33,642 nt of DNA from contig CASFHZ010000003.1 in the NCBI GenBank assembly GCA_949294585.1, forward strand, positions 1 to 33,642, written 5' to 3'. A program made the position numbers and the translations under genes. This document shows positions 1 to 7,763 of the stretch, piece after piece. Position 1 is the stretch's first letter. Each line of letters starts with the position of its first letter. The notes beneath the pieces are model-generated. The model was not told where the DNA came from. It saw only the letters and a program-made list of their open reading frames with translations, and did not search any database. The stretch comes from an uncultured Christensenella sp. (GTDB lineage: Bacteria > Bacillota > Clostridia > Christensenellales > UBA1242).

Positions 1-6
1 GAATTT

Positions 7-20
7 CAAAATGTCCTCCC
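7..20 (-). promoter_or_regulatory. Possible ribosome binding site and TTG start of a gene running off the left edge
   Basis: On the minus strand a GGGAGG motif (15-20) lies 5 nt before a TTG codon (7-9), followed by Lys and Phe codons that run off the window. A TATACT hexamer lies just upstream, but no matching -35 box is visible. This could be the start of the next minus-strand gene downstream of the aspS terminator. Only two codons are visible, so the gene cannot be identified and the call is weak. Confidence 0.25.
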
Positions 21-100
21 AAATTAGTATATGATTTAATGTTAATAGTGTTTTACATAAAAAATATAAGATTTTAGTCTAAAATTTTTAGAGTTAATAT

Positions 101-139
101 AAAAAAGGAACTTTACTTTTATGTGTAGAGTTCCTTTTT
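101..139 (-). terminator. Rho-independent terminator of aspS
   Basis: A perfect 11-bp inverted repeat (102-112 with 129-139, AAAAAGGAACT / AGTTCCTTTTT) encloses a 16-nt loop and is followed on the minus strand by a run of T. It sits about 50 nt beyond the aspS stop codon. Because of the A/T tracts on both sides it could work in both directions. Confidence 0.8.
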
Positions 140-189
140 AATTTTTGATAGTTTCAAAAGGTTTTAACCTTTATCTTTTCTTTTTAGTG

Positions 190-1962
190 TTATTTTTCAT
201 CTTTTATTACTTTAATATGAACTGCAGTTAATTGTGATTCATCAACTTCTGATGGTGCACCCATTAAAACATCTTGTGCTTTTTTATTCATAGGAAAAGC
301 AATAACTTCTCTTATGCTTTCATCACCTGTTATAAGCATAACCATTCTATCAACACCTGGAGCAATTCCTGCGTGAGGTGGTGCACCATAGCAAAATGCG
401 TTATACATTGCAGGGAATTTTGCTTTTACATCGCTTTCCTTTAAACCTACAATTTCAAATGCTTTAACCATAATTTCTGGGTCGTGATTTCTTACCGCGC
501 CCGATGATAATTCAATTCCGTTACAAACCAAGTCATATTGGTATGCTTTAACAGAAAGTGCATAGTTTATATCTTTTTCTGCCTTGTTTAATGCTTCAAT
601 TCCGCCTTGTGGCATAGAGAATGGATTGTGACAAAACTCAAGTTTTCCAGATTCTTTGCCTATTTCATACATAGGGAAATCAACTATCCAACAAAATTCA
701 TAGCATTCTTTGTGCATATGTCCATCAATTGAACTGCCAAGCATTTTAATCAAAACACCTGCTGTTTTTAATGCAATATCTTTTTCACCACAAGCAATTG
801 CAACAAGAGTGTTTGGAATAAGGTTACATTGTTTTGTTAACTCTTCATAAACTTGTTGAACAAATTTTGAAACACCACCAACAAATTGTCCGTTTTCATC
901 AACTTTGAACCAAAAAGGTTTATTCCCTGTTTGAACTTCAACATCAGCAACAACTTTATCTATATATTTTCGTGTTTCGTGGAATTTATCAACAACAACT
1001 GCTTTAACATAGCCACTTTTAAAAGGTTCAAAATCAATATCTTTAACAATTGGTGTTATGTCTTTAATTGTTAAATCAATTCTTAAATCTGGTTTATCCG
1101 AACCATAAATTTCCATAGCATCATTATATGGTATTCTTCTAAATGGTGCTTTTGAAGCAGTTTTATACAGTCCAAACTTTTCAAAAACAGGAGGAATAAC
1201 AGATTCAATCACTTCAAAAACATCTTCTTGACCTGCAAAAGCCATTTCCATATCAAGTTGATAAAATTCCCCTGGAGAACGGTCTGCCCTTGCATCTTCA
1301 TCTCTAAAACAAGGTGCAATTTGAAAATACTTATCAAATCCCGAAGTCATTAAAAGTTGTTTAAATTGTTGAGGTGCCTGAGGAAGTGCATAAAATTTGC
1401 CCGGATAATTTCTTGATGGAACAAGATAATCTCTTGCACCTTCTGGTGAAGAACTTGTTAAAATTGGAGTTGTTATTTCCAAGAAACCTTTGTTTATCAT
1501 TCTATTTCTAAGTTCATTTATAACCTTTGACCTTATAACAATTTTTTCTTTAACTTTTGGATTTCTTAAATCAAGATATCTATATTTTAATCTTAAATTT
1601 TCATCTGAATCTTTTGAATAATTAATTTCAAAAGGCAAACTGTTATAAATGCATTTGCCCAAAACTTCAAGCTTTTCACATACAACTTCAATATCACCTG
1701 TTGGCAAATTTTTATTTTTTGATGACCTCTCTCGAACTGTTCCCTCAACATATATTGTTGATTCACAATTAATTGTATCAACAACTTTAATTAAGTCTTC
1801 AGAATCTACAACAATTTGTGTTATACCATAAAAATCTCTTAAAACAAGAAATTCAAGGTTTTTACTAACTCTTCTAACATTTTCAAGCCAACCTGCAAGT
1901 TTTACTTTTTCATTTACATTTTTAATTCTTAATTCATTTAGGTTATGTGTTCTTTTTTGCAT
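190..1962 (-). CDS. aspS: Aspartate--tRNA ligase
   Basis: Cytoplasmic class II aminoacyl-tRNA synthetase that charges tRNA-Asp with aspartate using ATP. The 590-aa length fits bacterial AspRS: an N-terminal OB-fold anticodon-binding domain (about residues 1-110), then the catalytic core with the bacterial insertion domain. Visible signatures are LDLRN (about 130-134), motif 2 beginning FRDEDARADRSPGEFYQLD (about 219), HNPFSMPQGG (about 445) and motif 3 GIAPGVDRMVML (about 532-543). The ATG at 1962 was chosen over an in-frame GTG 11 codons upstream. AAGGAAG precedes this ATG at good spacing, and the GTG lies within the predicted promoter spacer, upstream of the transcription start. The motif details (SPGEFYQLD, HNPFSMPQGG, AGIAPGVDR, PMNKKAQDVLMGAPSEV) look more like alphaproteobacterial AspRS than typical Bacillota AspRS, judged from memory. 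The gene appears monocistronic. Whether it also makes Asp-tRNA-Asn cannot be decided here. Confidence 0.97.
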   Translation of the reverse strand: MQKRTHNLNELRIKNVNEKVKLAGWLENVRRVSKNLEFLVLRDFYGITQIVVDSEDLIKVVDTINCESTIYVEGTVRERSSKNKNLPTGDIEVVCEKLEVLGKCIYNSLPFEINYSKDSDENLRLKYRYLDLRNPKVKEKIVIRSKVINELRNRMINKGFLEITTPILTSSSPEGARDYLVPSRNYPGKFYALPQAPQQFKQLLMTSGFDKYFQIAPCFRDEDARADRSPGEFYQLDMEMAFAGQEDVFEVIESVIPPVFEKFGLYKTASKAPFRRIPYNDAMEIYGSDKPDLRIDLTIKDITPIVKDIDFEPFKSGYVKAVVVDKFHETRKYIDKVVADVEVQTGNKPFWFKVDENGQFVGGVSKFVQQVYEELTKQCNLIPNTLVAIACGEKDIALKTAGVLIKMLGSSIDGHMHKECYEFCWIVDFPMYEIGKESGKLEFCHNPFSMPQGGIEALNKAEKDINYALSVKAYQYDLVCNGIELSSGAVRNHDPEIMVKAFEIVGLKESDVKAKFPAMYNAFCYGAPPHAGIAPGVDRMVMLITGDESIREVIAFPMNKKAQDVLMGAPSEVDESQLTAVHIKVIKDEK

Positions 1963-1985
1963 ATTTTCTTCCTTTTTTCCATACA

Positions 1986-2014
1986 AATTTAGCACATTAA
2001 AAATAATAAGTCAA
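1986..2014 (-). promoter_or_regulatory. Promoter of aspS
   Basis: Minus-strand -35 TTGACT (2009-2014), 17-nt spacer and -10 TAAATT (1986-1991). Predicted transcription starts near 1979, about 15 nt before the ATG. This leaves no room for a T-box leader and excludes the in-frame GTG at 1993-1995 as a start, because it would lie upstream of the mRNA 5' end. Confidence 0.6.
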
Positions 2015-2177
2015 CAAACTTGCAAACAAAAGAAAACTATATATTAAGGTTATTAATATTATCTATACAAATTAAAAGTACATATTTTTACAATATGTAT
2101 ATTTTACTAACACAATATTTGTTTATTTTGCTTGTATAAAAAAAACATTTTTGTTATTCTCTTTATAGGGGGTAATT

Positions 2178-3065
2178 ATGAAAAAATATATAACATTAAT
2201 TGTTTTCACTTTTATGTTTGTTATGTTTGGAGGAATTTTTTATGCTTGTGGTAACAACAATCCTTCAACTTATTCTTTTAAAAGCACAAAAGAATTATAT
2301 GCATTTTCAATTGTGTCAGGTATGGAACTTGCACTAAACAATGAACAAAATGCACAACTAAACCAAAGCCAAACAGAGTTTAATGAAATTGTTAATTCCG
2401 TACATTCATATTTGCCTACATTTGAAAGTTTTTTGGGAAATGACAAACTTGTTATCCCAACAGAAACAACTTCTGATAATGCATCATATTCAAAAATGCT
2501 ATCTGTGAATTATAATGACACATTTGGAAATAATCACATTTATAAAATATACTACAACGAATATATACCGTCTCAAAATAATAGACCTTTTGATGATGAT
2601 GACGATGATGAAATTGAAACAGTTTTAAATGGAGAAGTTGTTTATAATGACACAACTTATACAATGTCTGGAAAGAAAGAAGTTGAACAAGGCGAATTTG
2701 AAATATATTTTGAAATTAATATAAGTGCAAATGAAAAAATAATAATAGAACAAGAACAAGAAAATAATGAACAAGAGTTTACATATTCGCTTTACAATGA
2801 AAATAAATTAATTTATTCAAACTCTTTTGAATTTAAAATGGAAAATGGAATGATTGAATTTGAAACAGAATACGAAACACAAAACCAACAATTAGAACTT
2901 GAAATTAAACAAATTGAAAAAAACAATCCTAATTTGTTTAATATTGAATACGAAAATAATAATCAAAAAATAAGAATTAAAGTGGAAAAAATTGAAGAAA
3001 ATAACACAGTAAAATATGTTTATTCAAACAATAATTTTACATTAACTAAAGAAATTGCAAAATAA
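2178..3065 (+). CDS. Acidic predicted lipoprotein of unknown function
   Basis: A 295-aa protein that I do not recognise. It begins MKK, has a hydrophobic stretch to about residue 23 and a lipobox-like FYAC with Cys24. This suggests export, lipidation and attachment to the outer face of the membrane, although Phe-Tyr at -3/-2 is not ideal for signal peptidase II. The mature part is very acidic, with a run of six Asp near residue 139 that could bind a divalent cation. The rest is rich in Glu, Gln and Asn, with alternating hydrophobic residues typical of beta-strands. AGGGGG lies 5 nt before the ATG. The gene diverges from aspS, stands alone and ends at its own terminator. The signal peptide resembles that of the giant lipoprotein at 12019-21594, but the bodies are not obviously related. 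Confidence 0.75.
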   Translation: MKKYITLIVFTFMFVMFGGIFYACGNNNPSTYSFKSTKELYAFSIVSGMELALNNEQNAQLNQSQTEFNEIVNSVHSYLPTFESFLGNDKLVIPTETTSDNASYSKMLSVNYNDTFGNNHIYKIYYNEYIPSQNNRPFDDDDDDEIETVLNGEVVYNDTTYTMSGKKEVEQGEFEIYFEINISANEKIIIEQEQENNEQEFTYSLYNENKLIYSNSFEFKMENGMIEFETEYETQNQQLELEIKQIEKNNPNLFNIEYENNNQKIRIKVEKIEENNTVKYVYSNNNFTLTKEIAK

Positions 3066-3068
3066 TTA

Positions 3069-3095
3069 AAAAAACAACTCATTGAGTTGTTTTTT
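3069..3095 (+). terminator. Rho-independent terminator of the small lipoprotein gene
   Basis: A perfect 12-bp stem (AAAAAACAACTC at 3069-3080, GAGTTGTTTTTT at 3084-3095) with an ATT loop and a terminal T run, starting 4 nt after the stop codon. Confidence 0.88.
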
Positions 3096-3222
3096 AATTT
3101 AATATCCACAACGCCACATTTAAAGTTGTTGCAATTAAAAGCCAAATTGGATATATCCACATTAAATACACATACCATTTATTTATTTTTAGTAGTTGAA
3201 TTATTAATAATATTCCCAAAAT
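3094..3222 (-). pseudogene. Remnant of a TspO/MBR-like membrane protein (C-terminus only)
   Basis: An open minus-strand frame of 42 codons encodes a highly hydrophobic peptide with three Trp, ending YPIWLLIATTLNVALWILN and then a stop. This matches my memory of the last transmembrane helix of TspO/MBR (tryptophan-rich sensory protein) family members, which end with a PYLLWxxFAxxLNxxIWxLN pattern. Intact TspO is about 150-160 aa with five helices. Here only the last one or two remain, an in-frame TGA lies at 3223-3225, and there is no plausible start or ribosome binding site. The stop overlaps the terminator of the neighbouring lipoprotein gene. The family assignment rests on a short stretch and needs a profile search. 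Confidence 0.5.
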
Positions 3223-3239
3223 TCAATTTAAAATTATAA

Positions 3240-3419
3240 AAATATTTCCTAAAAATAAAAGATAATAAAGTTATATCTCCAAAAAGTGATTTGGAACTAA
3301 AAAAAGGAGATGTATTAGTAGTTTCGGGAAACATTAATAAACTAGAAGCAATTAGTAATTTATCTAGTGAAATAATAGATGCCAATCAATCTATTCAAAA
3401 CGGTTTAAATGTAGAATAA
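3240..3419 (+). pseudogene. Remnant of a TrkA_C (RCK_C) domain protein, KtrA/TrkA-like
   Basis: A plus-strand frame of 59 codons just after an in-frame TAA (3237-3239) encodes a peptide including KVISPKSDLELKKGDVLVV, then SGNINKLEAI. This is the pattern of the TrkA_C domain found in K+ uptake regulatory subunits and some transporters (basic strand, P-x-x-D, LxxGDxLxVxG, helix). The nucleotide-binding RCK_N domain, start codon and ribosome binding site are missing, so I read it as the decayed 3' end of a lost gene. It points away from the TspO-like remnant, and only 17 nt separate the two broken ends. Confidence 0.6.
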
Positions 3420-3430
3420 CAAATTCAGTA

Positions 3431-3459
3431 TTGACTTAACATAATATTTATTTTATAAT
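3431..3459 (+). promoter_or_regulatory. Near-consensus sigma-A promoter of the 190-aa gene
   Basis: TTGACT (3431-3436), 17-nt spacer, TATAAT (3454-3459). Transcription should start near 3466, giving a leader of about 13 nt that begins almost at the AAGGAG ribosome binding site (3466-3471). Confidence 0.8.
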
Positions 3460-3478
3460 TACACTAAGGAGATAATAT

Positions 3479-4051
3479 ATGAATATATCACAAGATGCTA
3501 TGAAATTATATGAAAATTATAAAGTCCAAGCAATGCTTGAACTTGAAGGTAAAACTTCTTACAATTGGAACTTAATAAAATATCACTTGAAAAAAATTGC
3601 AATAATTTGGGCTGATTATGAAAACTACAAAAATAATCCAATTAGTTTAACTAATGTTCAAATAAAAGAATTAGATATTTGTGATTTGCTCACTTACTAT
3701 ATGATTGCAAAAACAATATATGATATGAATACTAATAAAGCAACAAAAGAAAAATTAGAATGCTTTATAAAAAATTTGCAAAATGAAGCACAATCATCAA
3801 GTTATGATAAAAAATGTGTATTTGCAAAAAATGTTAAAGATTATGAAACTGCTCTTAATTTTGTGTTAAATTTCTATGTTGAACCAATATATATTAAATA
3901 TTGTTTTTTCCAACATTGGGAAGATGTTAATTTGGGTTTAATTAATAACTTAGATCTTAAAGAATGCATATTTTTTGAAAAAAATATAAGAAGCGTTCAC
4001 TGTTTTGGATATAAATTAAGAAATGAGTTAAGTGAAGAAAAAACACTTTAA
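3479..4051 (+). CDS. Hypothetical protein, 190 aa
   Basis: I do not recognise this protein. It has no signal peptide or membrane segment and is probably a soluble, mostly helical cytoplasmic protein. It is rich in Lys, Tyr, Asn and Ile, with an aromatic and Cys-containing C-terminal third (for example IKYCFFQHW near residue 140). The gene is well supported: AAGGAG lies 7 nt before the ATG, a near-consensus promoter sits just upstream, and a perfect terminator follows the stop. It forms a single-gene transcription unit between the gene-remnant scar and the convergent rpoBC operon. The strong promoter suggests real expression. Confidence 0.8.
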   Translation: MNISQDAMKLYENYKVQAMLELEGKTSYNWNLIKYHLKKIAIIWADYENYKNNPISLTNVQIKELDICDLLTYYMIAKTIYDMNTNKATKEKLECFIKNLQNEAQSSSYDKKCVFAKNVKDYETALNFVLNFYVEPIYIKYCFFQHWEDVNLGLINNLDLKECIFFEKNIRSVHCFGYKLRNELSEEKTL

Positions 4052-4054
4052 AAC

Positions 4055-4092
4055 AAAAAAGTATAAATTAAAATTTTAATTTATACTTTTTT
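4055..4092. terminator. Perfect palindromic terminator after the 190-aa gene, possibly bidirectional
   Basis: A 19-bp perfect palindrome without a spacer: AAAAAAGTATAAATTAAAA (4055-4073) with its complement (4074-4092), continuing into more T. It begins 3 nt after the stop. A/T tracts on both sides let it act on either strand, backing up the rpoC terminator on the minus strand. Confidence 0.8.
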
Positions 4093-4167
4093 TTACTTTC
4101 ATTAAACAATTTTAAAATATTTTAATTTTACACATCTATTTACTAATTTATTCATTTTAATATCAAT

Positions 4168-4198
4168 AAAAAATGCAAAGAATTTCTTTGCATTTTTT
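4168..4198 (-). terminator. Rho-independent terminator of rpoBC
   Basis: Stem AAAAAATGCAAAG with its complement around a short AATTT loop, followed on the minus strand by a T run. It starts 1 nt beyond the rpoC stop codon (4200-4202). Confidence 0.88.
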
Positions 4199-4199
4199 A

Positions 4200-7100
4200 T
4201 TATTCAACTTCAACAGGAATTAATTGTCTATATTGTTTTAATCCAGTTCCTGCTGGGATTAATTTACCAATAATAACATTTTCCTTTAAACCAATTAAAT
4301 GATCAACTTTTCCTTTAACAGCTGCATCTGTTAAAACTCTTGATGTTTGTTCGAATGATGCTGCTGACAAGAAACTATCAGTTGCAAGAGATGCTTTTGT
4401 TAATCCTAACAATATTCTCTTTGCTGTTGCAGGCACTCCACCTTCTGACAAAACTCTTTCGTTTTCATCTTCATATGTGAACACATCAACAATTTCTCCA
4501 GGAAGTAATGTTGTATCACCTGCATTTTCGATTTTTACTTTTTTAAGCATTTGTCGAATAATTATTTCTATATGTTTATCATTAATAGGAACATCTTGTG
4601 CTTTGTAAACAGAAATAACTTCACTAAGCAAATAATCTTGAACACCTTTAAGTCCTTTTGTTCTTAAAAGGTCTGTTGGGTTAATTGAACCTTCTGTAAG
4701 TTGTGTTCCTGGTTCAATTTTGTCACCTGTTTTTACTTTTAAGTAAACAGGTTTTTTAACTTCATAAACAGCTTCTTCATCGCTATTTTTTACTGATATT
4801 ATATAAAGTTTTGGTTCTTCTTTAACTGTAACAACACCAGATATTTCACTAAGCCTTGCTTCACCTTTTGGTCTTCTTGCTTCCAAAAGTTCGTCAACAC
4901 GAGGCAAACCTTTTGTGATATCGGCAGCAACTGCGGCACCACCTGTGTGGAATGTTCTCATTGTAAGCTGTGTTCCAGGTTCACCAATACTTTGTGCAGC
5001 AATAATACCAACTGCTTCACCAACAGAGACTTTATCAAGCCCTGCCATATTTTGTCCATAACATTTTGCACAAACTCCGTGTCTTGAACGGCAAGTTAAT
5101 AATGTTCTGATTTGTACTTTTTCTATTCCTGCATCTTCAATTTCTTTTGCTTTATCTTTGCTAATCATTGTGTTTGCAGGAACAATTACTTCTTTTGTTG
5201 TTGGATTTATAACATCTTCAACTGTAAATCTTCCTGAAATTCTATCAGCAAGCGATTCAAGAACTGCTTTGTCTTGTTTTAGTGCACTAACATAAACACC
5301 TTTAACTTTTTCTCCAAGTGTTTCAAAACAATCTTCTTCTGTTACAACAACATCTTGGCTTATGTCAACAAGTCTTCTTGTTAAGTAACCAGAATCGGCT
5401 GTTTTTAAAGCTGTATCTGCAAGACCTTTACGTCCACCACGAGATGACAAGAAGTATTCAAGTGGTGTAAGTCCACTACGGAATGATGATTTTACAGGAA
5501 TATCAACCTTTTGTCCTGATGCGTTTGCCATAATTCCTCTCATTCCAGAAATACCATTAAGCTGAACGTTATTACCACGGGCACCAGAAATAACCATCAT
5601 TTTTAATGGGTTATAATCATCAAGGTGTTCAATTACCGCTTCTTGAACTTTTGTAGTTGCTTCAAACCAAGTTTCTATATTAGATGTTAATTTTTCATCA
5701 AGTGTAACAAGCCCACGAGCAAGCAATTTTTCATTTTCAAGAACTTTTTTATTTGCCTCTTCCAAAATTTCCTTTTTCTTTGGTGGTTCTTCCATATCGT
5801 AAACATTAATTGTTAAAGATGCAATTGTTGAATACTTGTATCCAAGTTCCTTAAATCTATCAACCATCTTAGAACACTCAGTAGTTCCCAATTTTTCAAA
5901 ACAAGCAACTGTAATTTTTTTCAAGTCTGCCTTCATTACTGGATAGTTAATTTCCAAATCACAATAATCTTCAGGTTTTTCTCTTTTGCAGAACCCTAAA
6001 TTTTGTGGAACAGCTTGATTAAAGATTATTCTACCAACAGTTGTTGTAAATCTTTTACTATATTTAACACCATCGACAACCGTTGTTCTTCTTAAAATTA
6101 TTTCTGCTTGAATGTCTATTGATTTTGTTTGATATGCAATAATTGCTTCTTCTTCACTAGTGAACATACTACCTTCACCTTTAACACCTTTTTTGGATTG
6201 TGTTAAATAGTAACAACCAATAACAATATCAAGTCCAGGTGTGATAATAGGTGAACCATCAGATAATTTTAATATATTATTTGAAGCGAGCATTAATGTT
6301 CTTGCTTCTGTTCTTGCATCAATACTTAGTGGTACGTGTACAGGCATTTGGTCACCATCGAAGTCGGCATTAAATCCTGTACAAACAGAAGGGTGAAGTC
6401 TTATTGCTCTACCTTCAACCAAAACAGGTTCAAATGCTTGAATACTAAGTCTATGCAATGTAGGAGCACGGTTCAAGAGCACTGGGTGATCCTTAATTAC
6501 TTCGCTAAGTACGTCCCAAACAACAGGTTTTTCTCTTTCAATTAATCTTTTTGCACTTTTAATATTGTTTGATTCATTAAGTTCAACCAATCTTTTTATA
6601 ATAAATGGTTTAAACAATTCAAGTGCCATTTCTTTTGGCAAACCACATTGATACATTTTTAAACTTGGGCCAACAGCAATAACTGAACGACCAGAATAGT
6701 CAACACGTTTACCAAGTAAGTTTTGTCTGAATCTACCTTGTTTTCCTGTTAAAATTGCAGTTAAAGATTTCAAATCTTTTTGTTTTGCACCTTGAACAGC
6801 TTTTCCTCTTTTTCCATTATCTATAAGAGCATCGACAGCTTCTTGGAGCATTCTTTTTTCGTTTCTTATAATAACATCAGGAGCACCAAGTTCCATTAAT
6901 TTTTTAAGTCTGTTATTTCTGTTGATTACTCTTCTATACAAGTCGTTTAAATCACTTGTTGCAAATCTGCCACCATCAAGTTGAACCATTGGTCTAAGTT
7001 CTGGTGGAAGAACAGGAAGAACATCAAGCACCATCCATTGTGGTTTGTTTCCACTTGTTAAAAATGCTTCAATAACACCCAATTTTTTAATGGCTTTTAA

Positions 7101-7712
7101 TCTCTTTTGTCCCTTTGCAGTTTGAAGAATTTCTTTTAGTTCTTCGCTTTCTTTTTTAAGGTCAACTTCGCTTAACAAACGCTTAATTGCATCAGCACCC
7201 ATTCCTGCAACAAAAGAATTTGGTCCATATGTTTCTTGGGCTTCACGATATTCTTTATCTGATATTATTTGTTTATAGGTAAAATTTGTATTTTTTGGAT
7301 CAAGAACTATCCAATTTACATAGTAAACAACTTGTTCAAGAGCTTTTGGTGTTATGTCAAGAACTGTTCCTATTCTTGAAGGAACACTTCTTAAGAACCA
7401 TATGTGAGTAACAGGAGCAGCAAGTTCAATATGTCCCATTCTTTCACGACGAACTTTTGAACGAGTTACTTCAACTCCACATTTGTCACAAACAACACCT
7501 TTGTATCTAATTCTTTTATATTTACCACAACTACATTCCCAGTCTTTTCTTGGTCCAAAAATCTTTTCACAAAACAAACCATCTTTTTCTGGTTTTTGAG
7601 TTCTGTAATTGATTGTTTCAGGTTTTGTAACTTCACCATAAGACCATTCTCTTATTTTTTCTGGTGATGCAATTCCTATTTTTATAGAATCAAAGTTATT
7701 AAGTTCAAACAT
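4200..7712 (-). CDS. rpoC: DNA-directed RNA polymerase subunit beta'
   Basis: Catalytic largest subunit of RNA polymerase, 1170 aa, the usual compact Gram-positive length. Visible in order: N-terminal zinc ribbon with Cys60, Cys62, Cys75 and Cys78; the catalytic loop NADFDGD (448-454), whose three Asp bind the active-site Mg2+; the second zinc site (Cys874, Cys881, Cys884, with Cys795 a likely fourth ligand); and the trigger-loop region with MRTFHTGG (918-925). The residue after NADFDGDQM is Pro457, where Ala is nearly universal in my memory. AGGAG lies 9 nt before the ATG. The gene follows rpoB by 51 nt in the same operon and ends at an immediate terminator. No rpsL or rpsG follows, unlike the common Bacillota order. 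Confidence 0.99.
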   Translation of the reverse strand: MFELNNFDSIKIGIASPEKIREWSYGEVTKPETINYRTQKPEKDGLFCEKIFGPRKDWECSCGKYKRIRYKGVVCDKCGVEVTRSKVRRERMGHIELAAPVTHIWFLRSVPSRIGTVLDITPKALEQVVYYVNWIVLDPKNTNFTYKQIISDKEYREAQETYGPNSFVAGMGADAIKRLLSEVDLKKESEELKEILQTAKGQKRLKAIKKLGVIEAFLTSGNKPQWMVLDVLPVLPPELRPMVQLDGGRFATSDLNDLYRRVINRNNRLKKLMELGAPDVIIRNEKRMLQEAVDALIDNGKRGKAVQGAKQKDLKSLTAILTGKQGRFRQNLLGKRVDYSGRSVIAVGPSLKMYQCGLPKEMALELFKPFIIKRLVELNESNNIKSAKRLIEREKPVVWDVLSEVIKDHPVLLNRAPTLHRLSIQAFEPVLVEGRAIRLHPSVCTGFNADFDGDQMPVHVPLSIDARTEARTLMLASNNILKLSDGSPIITPGLDIVIGCYYLTQSKKGVKGEGSMFTSEEEAIIAYQTKSIDIQAEIILRRTTVVDGVKYSKRFTTTVGRIIFNQAVPQNLGFCKREKPEDYCDLEINYPVMKADLKKITVACFEKLGTTECSKMVDRFKELGYKYSTIASLTINVYDMEEPPKKKEILEEANKKVLENEKLLARGLVTLDEKLTSNIETWFEATTKVQEAVIEHLDDYNPLKMMVISGARGNNVQLNGISGMRGIMANASGQKVDIPVKSSFRSGLTPLEYFLSSRGGRKGLADTALKTADSGYLTRRLVDISQDVVVTEEDCFETLGEKVKGVYVSALKQDKAVLESLADRISGRFTVEDVINPTTKEVIVPANTMISKDKAKEIEDAGIEKVQIRTLLTCRSRHGVCAKCYGQNMAGLDKVSVGEAVGIIAAQSIGEPGTQLTMRTFHTGGAAVAADITKGLPRVDELLEARRPKGEARLSEISGVVTVKEEPKLYIISVKNSDEEAVYEVKKPVYLKVKTGDKIEPGTQLTEGSINPTDLLRTKGLKGVQDYLLSEVISVYKAQDVPINDKHIEIIIRQMLKKVKIENAGDTTLLPGEIVDVFTYEDENERVLSEGGVPATAKRILLGLTKASLATDSFLSAASFEQTSRVLTDAAVKGKVDHLIGLKENVIIGKLIPAGTGLKQYRQLIPVEVE

Positions 7713-7763
7713 TATTTATTTCTCCTAATTTTTCTTTGTTATGGTTATTGATATAAACAACTA

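Noticed and set aside
1963..1995. In-frame GTG start extending aspS by 11 codons
   Set aside because: It lies in the spacer of the predicted promoter and has no ribosome binding site, while the ATG at 1962 has AAGGAAG upstream.
2079..2099. Inverted repeat TACATAT / ATATGTA as a possible operator between aspS and the lipoprotein gene
   Set aside because: Seven-base AT-only arms are expected by chance in such AT-rich DNA and no regulator gene is nearby.
2135..2140. TATAAA as the -10 box of the small lipoprotein gene
   Set aside because: No acceptable -35 hexamer lies 16-18 nt upstream and there is no extended -10, so I did not annotate it as a promoter.
1963..2177. T-box or other leader riboswitch before aspS
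   Set aside because: The predicted leader is only about 15 nt, and I saw no specifier-loop or antiterminator-like sequence in the spacer.
3179..3385. 68-codon minus-strand open frame
   Set aside because: It is antisense to the TrkA_C-like remnant, lacks a ribosome binding site, and its residues look like a complement shadow.
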